Shown here in pieces: positions 52,994 to 64,000 of a stretch of 64,000 nucleotides of DNA. A program made the translations under genes and the position numbers. The notes under the pieces were generated by a model, which was not told the DNA's origin, did no database searches, and was given only the letters and a program-made list of their open reading frames with translations. Origin of the DNA: Plazaster borealis (Eukaryota > Echinodermata > Asteroidea > Forcipulatida > Labidiasteridae); assembly GCA_021014325.1 (NCBI GenBank), contig CM037472.1, positions 2,976,001-3,040,000 of the forward strand, in the 5' to 3' direction. Positions within the stretch are counted from its first letter, which is position 1, and each line of letters begins with the position of its first letter.

Positions 52994-55900
52994 GATAGTG
53001 AGATTAGGCCTAATGGTTGAAGGTCATTAGACTTTGGGAGTTTGACAAAAAGATCAGATTTAAATCTTTAAAAAAAAGAGAAATAGCAAGGCAGTGTTTA
53101 CTTTTGCTACTTTGAAAGAAACAAATGAGCTTTTAAACAATTGTAAATGGAAGCATTTTTGTTGTTTTTGTTTTTTAAGGGGATGGTTTGGGGGTTTGCT
53201 CATTTGGGTTTTGGCCTTGGTCGTTATTGTTTCTGTTGTCCCGTTTTTCAAGGACAAGTTTGCACCTTGCATTAACATGTTTTTGGGTTTTTTAAACCAG
53301 CTCGCCTTCAACCCAATGTTCATGTTGCGTGCACAAATTGGCCTTTAGAACAGACACTGCTCGTTGACTCATTATTCGATATCATCCAATAACTCTTCAA
53401 ATGGCAAAACACTTCTGTGTGTTAAATGTATATTAACTTTTAACAGTGCGATTATTATTTTCTTTGCACAGTTAATTTTCTGTTCAGAACATGGTAGTTT
53501 GATTTCTCATGATCTTCTGACTAATTTGGTAAAAACAGTAGGAGTTACTAAACAAAATCAAAACACGTGTTATATTTTTGTTAATAATGTCGGTTAGTTA
53601 TAACATTTATCCCTTTTAATTTAACAAATGGGTCAAGATGCTGTATCCAACAGCCACGTTTTCACCAAACACAATATCTTGTTTGGGTTAACAAGATGTT
53701 TTTTGGTCGTGAGTGAAAAGTTGCTTTTGGATTCAGCGTCTTCTTCTTTTTCCCTCTGGTCATTCCTTATCCATACTAAATTTCTTTTGGAATCAAGCCA
53801 AGTGTGACTTAAATGTTTCTATCTTTTTGCCTGTATAATGTTTATCACTTGGCAGCTATTTTGTTTCTTTTTCAAAAAACACGCAACCAAACTAATAGAC
53901 ATTTCTTTTGCGAAGTCACAAGTTTTGCCGTTCAGTGGTTTGCAAAAAGTACAGGCAGCCTTCACCAGTGGCCTTCACCAGATTACCCCAAACAATTGTT
54001 CTCCACTCGGTAAAAACCTTTACAATGATTTGTTGAGAGCCAGTTGATAATGCTGCCATCAGAAAATGATAAATCCTTATTTCTAATGATTGTTACCATA
54101 TTAGGTTGTTGTGTTGATCTTATTCAGAGTTTGATATGACATCGATTATAACATAATTACATGCATTTTAGATTCTTCAAGAAATCAGAATCAGTCCATC
54201 TTTGCAGTGAAACCTTGCAGTTGAACCATTAACTGTTTTCAATATCCTTACAGTCTTGGTTACATTTTGTGACACTCCACGCCAAAACCCAGGCACTTCT
54301 TATCAAAACTGGGTTAATCTGCTCATCAAGTAACTCCCAAGTATGGCCTACAATGAAAGTGTTTTGCAACATATAGAAAGTATAAGACATTACATGGATA
54401 TCATGTCTGATGTTTCGGTTTTAATGCCATTGCACTTGCCATTGCACTATTTCCTACAATCCTGGTCATAACTTGTTGGGCCCCAATCAATGTTGACTCT
54501 CATTGCACAGTTTGCGCTCCAGCTTGTATGGTTACTGGTATTGTTGTACTCATGATTTGTTCGGCTAAGATTTCAACTAACATGCAACAATATAATAAAG
54601 TAATATTTGTTACTGTTCTGTTACTGATGATGTAATGGAATATTAACAGCAAGGCAAGAACAAACTTATTCTAAAATGACCAGGATAAATAAAACTGAAC
54701 TGAGGGTAATGTTTATTGCAATATGGCCCAAGCATTTTGGCCGGGACAGTAGAAAGTACCTGATTTTGGCTTTGGGTGTCACATTTGGTCGGCATAACTC
54801 AGTTTGTTGTTCAGTTTATCATGTCATTGAGGCATAACCTGAAATAGATAGGTGTTAAAATCAGATAGATACATGTGCTGTGGTGTTTATTTTGCCGTTT
54901 TGTGTTTGTGTTCTTTTTTCTTTATTGATATTTATGTCTTTTTGTTTTAATACATTGTTGATTTGTTTTGCACAAAAAACTGTTTAATATCTGTAAAGAC
55001 AACTTTTTTGTTACATTATCACTTCATGCTTTTCTTTTTTCTTTTTATATATATATATTAAAATTAAAATGGTTAGATTTTTAGCAGGAGTTACGCATCT
55101 CTGTAAGCTAGCAACTCTGCTCTGCTTTGCCATTTTATCATCTGAAAACTACAAATATTCTAATGATAAGTAAACCGTAAGGCACATCAACACTAAAATT
55201 TCAGACTTCCGCTTCAAGACCAAAAACATAACCATTTATTACAAAAAGAATCATGTTTTTATTTTGCATACTTTTAATACTTGAAAACAAAGTGTAAATT
55301 TGATAAATTTGAATGGGATAAAAAGGTCAGCAGCTTTTCATTTCAACTTCCTGGGGTTGTGCTTCCAAAATTGTTCATAACTGGGTAAAGACAATTCTGC
55401 TCCATCTTGAAAATTAACTGATCACTCAGTATTATGAAAATGATTCTTTTTTACACCAGCCTACAAGTGTGTTACATGGTGACATATATATATACATAGC
55501 AAATGGTCAAAGGCAAAATGTGTACAAACTGTATCAAGCAATTTTATGAATTCTTTCCTCTTTGGGGGGAAAGATTTTGTTTTTATTAATTAAGTCAAAG
55601 AACAACATTTGTTTGTGTCAATTAATATTGATTCAAATGATACTGAGGAGGACCCAATGTCTGTCATCGGTTTTTGTGTATGATTACGATTATCAAGAGT
55701 GTTGTAAGTTTGTGACCAGAGTGGCTAATTTCGGAGCCATTTTAAGTCAGTTCTTGCTAAATGGATGATTATTTAACCATAAATGTGCCAAGAATTTCAT
55801 GTATTATAGTCAATGAGTGTAGAAAACATTTAATGAGAACAAAAAGAAGTCATTCATTCCAATAGTATTGTCAAATTTTGTATAAATTTATTGTGCGTTT

Positions 55901-56054
55901 TTTGGACAATGGTTTGCGTGCATACTGTATGGTTTTATTGATGAGTTACAACAGAAAGAAGAAGCAGTCATCGGTGATTTGCAAATTAAAAACAGTAAAC
56001 TAAAGCTATTACTAGTTGGTTGATTTCTTTGTGTCAAGTCTGTGTCTATGTAAC

Positions 56055-56428
56055 TTAAAGGGATTGTATACGTTTGGTAATTGGAACCCACTGTTTGTTT
56101 CAATCCTACATAAATGTAGATATATACCATAAAATTAACTTGTGAAAATTTCATTTCAAAAGGTGGTAGTGTTTTTGAGATATCTAGAGCGGTTATGTCC
56201 ACGCAGGAAGAATAATCTGCAATTGGAATACACAATCTGAGAAACATTCTCAGATTCAATTTTGGAGGGGATAAAGTGATATATTTTCCGATAACAGCAG
56301 TACTTCAAAGTGAAAAGTTTCTCAAAATGCATTATACTATCCAAAGCTAGCTGCTGCACTTCTTTCCAAGAAAGTTTTTATTGCCATAAACTTTCAGAGT
56401 CATTACCAAACGTATACAGACCATTTAA
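56055..56428. mobile_element. M3b element (TIR)
   Basis: ttaaagggattgtatacgtt ... aaacgtatacagaccattta a; closely follows 33697-34090 with small internal deletions. Confidence 0.8.
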
Positions 56429-56589
56429 AGTTCACTTTACTTCAGCTGAGTACAAGAAATTAGAAATGTAACCCTCCTACTTTTGGTAACATTCTCCACT
56501 GCAGTGATTTAACCAAGCATTCAAAATCGGTTAACTGTGCAAACGATGTGTTTACTGTTTAGAAAAATTCATGAAATGGTATCATATTG

Positions 56590-58020
56590 CAGGGTGGCAG
56601 GCATTGTAAATATATCTACTGCTCAAAACCACAGTGGATTATATTGAATGGTCAGAGAGTAAGAGGGTTGACTGTGTGCTGTGTAGATGCATTCACCACA
56701 TGCTATTATATTACAGGCTTGCATAGTGCATCCACCATTTAAAACCACAGTGGATGATATTGAATGGTCATACAGTAGGAGCAGACCTGCCAACCTGTAC
56801 GCATTTTGCGTATCATGTACGCATTTTCACATCTGGGTACGGCGGTATGAGATTTATGCAGAAAATACGCAAAAGACGCAAAATCTAAATCGCGGTGTTT
56901 TTAAACTGCAGCACGAACGGACAATTTTGTTCTCAATTTCTTCAACTGTCATTCGTTCGACCCCAAGTGCAAAAACAACCGAACAAAGACACCCTGCGTC
57001 TGAGTGATCATTATGTGCTTCGATAAAAAAGAGGTTGTGCTTAAATATATAACTACATTATATTTTAAATTCTTACTCCCGCTGGAATACTGATAAACCA
57101 ATGCGTAACAAAGGGGGTGGGAATGGCGCAATCCAGTTTCGGTCAATCTGGTACAGTACATTGTTTAGCCGTATGCATGGATGTACGTGCACACAACGCA
57201 CGTGTTCGGCATCGCCGTGTGATTATACTTCAGTGTACAACATGGACGCCGATCGAAGTGTCAGATTAATCATGGAGGAAGGAAATACATCATTTCTGTT
57301 AGTTTTACTTTTATTAGGGGAGAATATTGGGAATTTCATGGCCTGTGATCTTTGTATAAGAGAAACAAATGATAAATTGAAGTGGAACTGGACAATTCTA
57401 CGATAGGCTTTCGTTTGTCCGTTTACTGGGCAACCAAAGATGGAACCTTTCTCATTATTATTGTCAAGTTATTTGCATGCCGAGTAAGTTACTAATAATT
57501 TAGGAACATTGTTGAACAGTGCTTTTCATATAAATTAATATATGTAATTGGAATAGAAATCAGTCAAAACCCCTGGCCAATTTTTGGTGAAAAGTACATT
57601 TTGTACATTGTTGAATTGTGTTTTTCATTGAGATTTATACATGATAGTGGAACAGAAATCAGTCAAAATGGGCTTACCGCCCGTAGGGGAACCCCTGGCC
57701 AATTTTTAATTTTTTTTCGCCCTAACAATTTGATTGCCCCTTGAGTGACATCTATGATCTAAGCAATTGGAACATACAGTGCCAACAGTACATGTACATG
57801 TAGTTGGGCTTCTGGGTTATGTCGCCGTGCACAGGCTTCTGGTTTTAATGCCGCTGCGCTAATGTGGTACTCAATTTTTTTTTTACAAGGTTGGCAGGTC
57901 TGTAGGAGGGTTGACTGTACTGTGTACCCTTTCACCACATGGCATCATAAAGTGTATGCTTGTGTTACTATCATTCAAAACCACAGTGGATGATGTTGAA
58001 TGGACATGTAGGATGGGTAA
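56590..58020 (+). repeat. ~110-bp tandem repeat interrupted by an insertion
   Basis: aaaaccacagtggat recurs at about 56626, 56742 and 57977; units also carry attgaatggtca and gagggttgactgt. Removing the insertion 56782-57902 restores a continuous array with ~108-116 bp spacing. Same unit as 15150-15500, opposite strand. Confidence 0.8.
56782..57902. mobile_element. 1.12 kb TIR element with 6-bp target duplication
   Basis: TIRs cagacctgccaacctgta and, inverted, acaaggttggcaggtctg, flanked by taggag on both sides (56776-56781 and 57903-57908). The interior has short open frames (for example 57101-57406) without recognisable domains. Non-autonomous DNA transposon; superfamily not assigned. Confidence 0.75.
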
Positions 58021-58975
58021 AATATGTAACGGATATTAATTTGTTAAGAAATTACATTATCTCGCACTGGACGCAATCAGCTTGAGCATGTAACCCAGTA
58101 CTTTGCACTGGTACCCACTAATTAATCTCATGCACTCCAGCACTACTATACACTGGTACATGTAACTTAACCTAACTCTCCTATGAAACCTGCCAATCTT
58201 TATTGGTATCTATCTGGCAATCCTGCGAAATCCAACACTTTCAATAAACTTGAATTGATAATGTAAACATTATGTTCCAAACATCCATTTCCAATTGTTA
58301 TTAGCGAGAATCTATTCATATATTGTCCAAATATAATCAGATGTTATGGAATACAAATTACTCTGCTTACATTATACCACTGCTGGCTGATCATCATCTT
58401 CTAGTTGTCTCCAATGACGCCAAGGATCTTTTGAATCTTCTTAGTGTGGACATCTTGAAATGACAGACCACCCACATTCCTGACGTCAGTTCCTGTATGA
58501 TAATCCATGCAGACAATTTGAAAACATGATACAGCTCGTGCTTGCATGGTTACTTTATACTGACTGTTCAATAATAAAAAGTACAAACTGGAAAAATGCT
58601 AAACTCAATGAGAAGTGCATATTAGGTAAAATCTTTAAACATGACAAATTAAATCATCACATGATTCAGGAGTTTCGTTTAAAAACTACTTTTGTCTTTA
58701 AAAAAAATATTTAAACTTGACTCAAAGTGGTTTTCCAAAAACAAGTTTGAAACATGATGTGACACAATAGAGCCTTTTCTTTGCAAGACCCCTATTTTCA
58801 TTCAACTATGAAATGGAGAAGGTTTGAGCCAATCAAAGCTGTTGCTACAGCAGGTTCGGCAAAATTAACACATGTACTGCATGTGCATGCTTTTTGTGTT
58901 GTTATTCCTTGACCGTTTGTGAAAAACAAAACATCAAAATGGAGGCAAAATGCATGTCTGCTAAAACGGGACTCA

Positions 58976-59140
58976 GGCCTGGAGTTTCATCTTTGAGAGG
59001 GCAAGGCCATTTTCTTTTTGCTAAGGGCACTTCCATTGGAAAATCTTAACGTCTAAATGGGAAACTGTTAAAGGGGCGCAAAGGCCAAAACCAGGGGCAA
59101 CAGAGACCATGGCCTCCCTGGCCTCAATTCCAGGCCTTGG
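58976..59140 (+). repeat. M6 element
   Basis: aggcctggagtttcatcttt, gagagggcaaggccattttc, aaggggcgcaaaggccaaaa, ending attccaggcctt; short terminal inversion of aggcctgga. Confidence 0.7.
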
Positions 59141-60109
59141 GTTTTGATATGAGGACTTGGGGGCTGACCAGTCATGATCTACATAGACCTGAATAGGCAA
59201 GACACATGGCTGAACAACATTCAACAATAAATCAAAAGTGACATGGAGGAAAGTGCAAGCTGAAAGACCCTCAATGATGGGGATCTGAGAATGACCTGAT
59301 CAAAGTAAAATGTAATCAAGTCATGCTTCAGTGAAAAACAGTTTGGGAGTTTGTGCATTTCACTCAGGCTTAAATACTGCAATGACACTAATGGAACAAA
59401 TGGCTTGTACATTTAATTATAATAATTACCACAAATATTGAAAATTTACATATAAATTTATGGGGTCAAATTGAACCATTACTTCAAAAAAGTTCATGTA
59501 GGCCAGAGAACGCATGCAGTACACAAAAAAAAAAAATCACTTTGTTTCCTTGAAACTCTGTTTCCCTGTGTTGCATAATTTGTTGTTTGCATTAAAATGG
59601 ACTATAAATCATTGACTATCATATTTTTTCTTTTTTGTTTCATTAAGTAAACTTTACTTCTGTCACTTTTGGTTTATTTTCTGACATTTTAGGCATATTT
59701 TGTGGGAGAAAACTAAAATCTGCCTAATTTGTATTGGATTGGTTGGCTTTTATACACAAAATCTTCAGACCCCCTAAGTTACTGAACTTGAAATAAACCT
59801 TATCAAATAACCTTTCTTCTGATGTACCAAATATTTTGATTGGAGTAAAGTTTATCTCGCCATTTAAGACTTTAAAAGCAGTAACCAACAAATGATCTTG
59901 TATTATTTCTGTAGGATACTACACAACAATTGCCACAAGTTTGTTACTTCTATTTTAAACCAGAGCAACAACAGACATTATGCACACAATTACTTTACAA
60001 CTTGTGCATATCGGGATTGTTTTGATTGTTGCAGTCAAAATAAGCAACGGTGATTTTTGAGGACATCAAATGCATGAAGAGTTATTTTTTGGGGACGATT
60101 GGTGCTTGA

Positions 60110-60293
60110 ACCTCTCTTGGCCAAATTTCATGAAGTTGTTAAGCAGAAAAATCTGCCTAGCTAGCAAGAACCAGTGGGGTTTCAGTCACAGCAATGTAAA
60201 CCATCTTTGGCTGTTAATCTATTTCTGCTAAGCAAAAAAAATTCCTATGTGCTAGGCAAGTTTTTTTGCAACAGGTTTATGAAATTAGACCCT
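60110..60293. repeat. worn P1 element
   Basis: tggccaaatttcatgaagtt ... acaggtttatgaaattagac cct. Confidence 0.6.
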
Positions 60294-60419
60294 GATCAAT
60301 GAGTTTTTTAGAACAAAATAATACAGCAAATGGGATGCACATTTTTAAAAATCCCCATCCCATGAGACCAAAAATGCACAAGTTCAACACATTAAATAGC
60401 CCCCGAAATAATGTCATTT

Positions 60420-60557
60420 GCCCTCACTAACCTTTGGCTTGGGCTTGGTATTGGGTTTTGGCTAAGGCTCCATCAGTTATTTAGAAGATGTGTGCATTCC
60501 TTACAGGACTTCAATCAGGCGAACAGATCTCAAGCCGAAGCCAAAGCTGTGGATTTA
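60420..60557. repeat. short inverted-repeat element
   Basis: aacctttggcttgggcttgg and inverted ctcaagccgaagccaaagct; a related right end occurs near 2286-2335. Confidence 0.55.
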
Positions 60558-60630
60558 AAAAGGGCCACAGACTTTCAAGCTTGAAGTGTTGCCATTTCAG
60601 CCAGTATACATGAACAATGGAGACTGGAGA

Positions 60631-60745
60631 CCCCCCCCCCAGAACTCTTGCCCCCCCCCCAAAAAAAAAAAACCAAAAAAAATGAGGTTGAAAAAAAACA
60701 CCGCACAAATTAGTTAAATACCCCTCTCACCCCCCACCCCCCCCC
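60631..60745 (+). repeat. poly-C/poly-A low-complexity cluster
   Basis: Two 10-C runs, a 12-A run, then further C runs of up to 11. Confidence 0.85.
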
Positions 60746-62621
60746 CCAACAAAAAACCAACCCAAAACAAAACTTAATGACTGGTTCTGCAATGGACTGC
60801 CCAAAGCTGACAATTTACTTGATATTTGCAATGAACATGAAGCATCTAAACATATGTTATTGAGCCAGAATTGATCGGACCACTGTTGATAGATTTTACC
60901 TATTTTGGGAAAAAACCTGTTAAGAACCCTAAAATTAATGAACACTCATCCGGATTTAGGCTTTTGCTTTCCATCGAGTCCCTATAAGAGTTACTCCATG
61001 AAGGCATGATGTGTACAGTGCTGCAAAAACAGCCCACTATACTGAAGATAATATGGAAAGAAAAAACTTTGAATTTACTTCCTTTTTTCTTGCCTTTGAA
61101 ATATACTTAGATGTAGTTGATGGGGAAAACATCATTGAAGATTGGCACGCTGTCTTTTGGCAAAAAATATATGCATCAGTTTAGAATTTGTAAATTTGAT
61201 TTAAATTAGAGTAACATTGTAAGCTAGATGGGCATATTGCTGCAAGAGGTCATTTTTCAGGAAAGAGTCGGGACTGTTTCCACATGATGCAGTTATACAG
61301 CTTTTTTTTATTGGTGACAATGTGAGTAAAATGATATATGTATAAAAGGGGAAGGGAAAAAATTAAAACAATTAAAACAATTAAAACAATTAATGCTTCA
61401 ATTTCCTAATAATTTTTGATATTGCACTGTTTTCACATTGGCTGCCTTCTCCAAATACCAGATGCCAGGTATTGAGTCTCTTCAACTTCTGAGGCTCAGA
61501 ACTTAAACGCTTCTCAAACAATGTGAAAACAATAATTATTCAAAGGAAATTTAACTAGAGAGCAACTCATATTTGTCTAGATCAAGATACAATACTATTA
61601 TCGTATAACTGGGTTGGCACAAATCTGACCTGTATGAAAAAGTTTTTTCAACTTTTTAAAAAGAATGGGTTTTTTGTTTTGGGTAGCAAAATTTATGTAT
61701 TAATAAAATTCTTTTATACCAGTGGAACAGGTAATTTGACAGCATTTATTTGTATTAAATGATGTGCTTTTGCAGTGAAGGCTGCCAGTAAATTTGCCAA
61801 CCACAGATTTGCATACATTTACATCTGTCAAATCCAAGTTGATAAAATGTATTTTAATTTGTACTTTCCTCCAGTGTGTACACATATATTCCAATAACGT
61901 GTGAATATTCATATAGTTGTGAAGGCATTTGAATCTGCAAGTAGTTTTTTGAATACATTAGCCCAGAAAGGTAAGAATAACCAAGAATGTCTGGAATTAG
62001 GTAGGCCTTTTGTGTGAGTGTGTAGTGAAGTGTGTGAGAGTGGTCTGGGAGAGTACAAGTGGTTTTACCAAGATACAACCTATACTAGTCTTTTGCTGCA
62101 TGTCTGATCTAGGATAACCACAGTGGTGTAACTTCTTGCTGCAAATCAAATGTTTAACTGTTGGGGCAATTGGCTCCATGAAATATCTTTGGGATTTGTT
62201 CTACTAAACTAAGCAGTGGAAGACTAAGATAAACTTAGAAGCATTGAGACTAACATAGTGACAAGCCCAGTGATGGACAGTAGACAGCAAGGCAACTCAT
62301 TAAACTGCAAACCAGTAAGTTAATTTGTTTAATTATAAAAATACAATAACATTCACAGGAGCCACTAGACAAATTATCTCCAATTTTTGACAAACATTTT
62401 GGAGAAATAAGGGGACTTGCAAGTATTTGATTGCCAACTGAGAACAAGTTCAATTACATTTTGTCAACATTCTTGACCTAAAAACAGAAGATTTAATGTT
62501 AACATTAAAGTTCCTGGTCTGGACTTGTGGACAAGTCATTAAATATTTGTTGCTGCTGCCCATTAACAACTTGTGCATCCTGAATGTGGTGTGTATTCAT
62601 TTATTCATGTGTGTGTACATA

Positions 62622-62716
62622 GTCAGGGCTTGTATTGGGGGGGGGATCCACAATACTGCAGGGTTTGTAGCTCAATTTTGTTACTGAACCAGCAAGTTTG
62701 TCAAATGAGAATGTGT
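62622..62716 (+). repeat. dispersed repeat fragment (copy 4 of 4)
   Basis: agggcttgtattgg, a 9-G run, gatccacaatactgcagggt, ttactgaaccagcaa; diverged relative of 10470-10620. Confidence 0.45.
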
Positions 62717-62776
62717 CACATTGGATGACCTGAACAAGGTTTACATATTTTGCAAAGCATTTCTAAGTTTGCTAAA

Positions 62777-63082
62777 GCCGGCCTCAGGTCGACCTTGTGT
62801 CAACAAAAAACAGTCGGCGACTGACTTCCAGGATCACACTGCGCCAGAGCTAAGACCATCGGGAACTTTTCAGTCGGCGATTATTTACAACCTGAGCGTA
62901 ACTGCGATGATTTTAAGACAATCGGAAACAGTCGCCGCTCGAAAAAATTAACAGTCGCAAGAGTAGAACAATTTCAACTTGTACGACGTGATCCCGACAG
63001 TCGGGAACCAATCGCAGTCGACCTGTGAGTATTTGGGACATCGTGCGTGCGCAAGAAAATCGTAGGTCGACCTGAGGCCGGC
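62777..63082. mobile_element. 306-bp MITE with 19-bp perfect TIR
   Basis: gccggcctcaggtcgacct and its exact inverse aggtcgacctgaggccggc bracket an interior that repeats cagtcggcga (three near copies) and gggaac. It is GC-richer than its surroundings and has no ORF of note. Confidence 0.8.
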
Positions 63083-63497
63083 TTAAGATGCATAGGCCTA
63101 ATTTATGCAAAAGAATAATTTTACTACACAGAAAAAAAGAATTGCATAGCAGATTTGCTGCACAACCATTTGGGACGAAATTGTTCCCCGGTTATGATTA
63201 TACGGATGTATGTACATTAAATTTGTTGCCAGACAAATTTAAATTACAGACCAGCTTGGTATTATTACCAGTCACAACATCTTTGGGGTGTCAACTAAAG
63301 GTTTTTTAAAGAGTGTAATAATTTGAAACTCTAATTGTGACAAGTTTCCAGTCATTTGTTGACTTGTTTGACAGGTCTCCCTTATGTCCATGGTTGTAGG
63401 CCTACAGAACAAACTTTCTTTACAAGTTATGCATGACATGAGTACAACGTACAAGTTTTGTAGTACTAGCACTGTGTGGGTTAGCCTTGATGATGAT

Positions 63498-63512
63498 GGG
63501 GGGGGGGGGGGG
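63498..63512 (+). repeat. 15-bp G run
   Basis: Uninterrupted G run within gatgatg...tgataac; prone to length error in assembly. Confidence 0.9.
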
Positions 63513-64000
63513 TGATAACATATTTTACCTCAATCCCCCTGTGAAAAAATCTACATTGGCAACATGTCCTTGTATTTGACCAACCTTGAAAAAATCAATC
63601 CGGACAAATACGTACCAATACAGGTTTTTTGTGTGCTGGAGAAAATGTTTCCTCACATAACTATTACCAAATACTAAAACGTCTCTTTGATTCAAAGTGG
63701 CTTTACCTTGATATAAAAAACAGCAACAACAACAACAAATATTATGTGGTTTCCCAAAATGTAATTGACCGAATTATTGTTTATAAAGGTTTATATATTT
63801 GTTTTTTTAATTAAAAATATAAACTGGCTAATAATTTTGTATTTTCCTGAAATGAAACCTGGAAACATTTCCTTGGTTATTTTAATGATCAAAGTGGCTT
63901 CTAAAATGGGTTGTTACGTGGTTCAGCAAGATTTTTTATGAGGCCGTAGAAAAAATAATTCATGGGCCAAGGGTAAATCTATGACAAATAACTTTGTTTC

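Larger units (their letters stand above)
49911..64000 (+). other. downstream region without supported genes
   Basis: I find no frame with recognisable homology or convincing splice logic. It holds a short TIR element (50158-50347), imperfect ggttactg repeats (50345-50600), P1 copies (52165-52360, 52798-52993, 60110-60293), a TTTG run (52541-52570), M3b (56055-56428), an interrupted tandem array with a 1.12 kb insertion (56590-58020), M6 (58976-59140), a short inverted repeat (60420-60557), C/A runs (60631-60745) and a 306-bp TIR element (62777-63082). 53000-56050 and 61000-62600 show nothing recognised beyond AT-rich sequence. Confidence 0.7.

Noticed and set aside
53094..53348. 84-residue hydrophobic frame that could be a membrane protein
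   Set aside because: Low-complexity T/G-rich sequence with no homology, start context or neighbouring exon support.
57101..57406. 101-residue frame inside the TIR element as a transposase
   Set aside because: No recognisable catalytic residues or domain; too short, and flanked by stops.

Overview
This is eukaryotic, intron-rich DNA. The protein content, the long introns packed with short inverted-repeat and tRNA-derived elements, and the frequent acatgta-type words suggest a marine deuterostome. I favour an echinoderm, most likely a sea star. That taxonomic call is inference from style and recall; no species marker was seen.

One protein-coding gene dominates. I join 22 plus-strand exons from 535 to 49836. 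Every junction has an AG acceptor and a GT donor, and the phases agree across all 21 introns. The sum is 5580 nt, or 1859 residues plus a stop. The protein is a CCDC88-family member (Girdin/GIV, Daple, Gipie). It has the second half of an N-terminal HOOK (microtubule-binding-like) domain, about 1160 residues of coiled coil, a short basic segment after the coil, and a disordered Ser/Pro-rich tail. It ends in YEYGCV, the PDZ-binding end known from vertebrate Daple (CCDC88C). The first part of the HOOK domain (roughly 110 codons, estimated from vertebrate relatives), the start codon and the promoter lie left of position 1. A poly(A) signal sits 49 bp after the stop.

Layout: 1-534 is intron with a SINE. 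535-1655 holds the HOOK exons. 1656-16191 holds long repeat-rich introns around two coiled-coil exons. 16192-27362 is the dense coiled-coil core, with a ~1.75 kb array of 45-bp repeats in one intron (19513-21275). 27363-40279 carries the small tail exons, four of which are symmetric phase-1 cassettes. 40280-49029 is an 8.75 kb intron. 49030-49836 is the terminal exon. 49837-64000 has no gene that I can support.

The non-coding part is a graveyard of short mobile elements: about 20 copies of a ~195 bp palindromic element (called P1 here, with a ~270 bp variant P2), several other terminal-inverted-repeat families (M3 to M7), tRNA-derived SINEs with two body types, and several nested insertions. 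Three larger insertions have clear target duplications: 5067-6327 (13 bp), 28021-30322 (14 bp) and 56782-57902 (6 bp). The main points of interest are the Daple-type tail in an invertebrate without a recognisable G-alpha-binding (GBA) motif, the tandem array whose unit resembles a 3' splice site just upstream of a real exon, a duplicated splice donor after the first exon, and a possible intron-retained short isoform.
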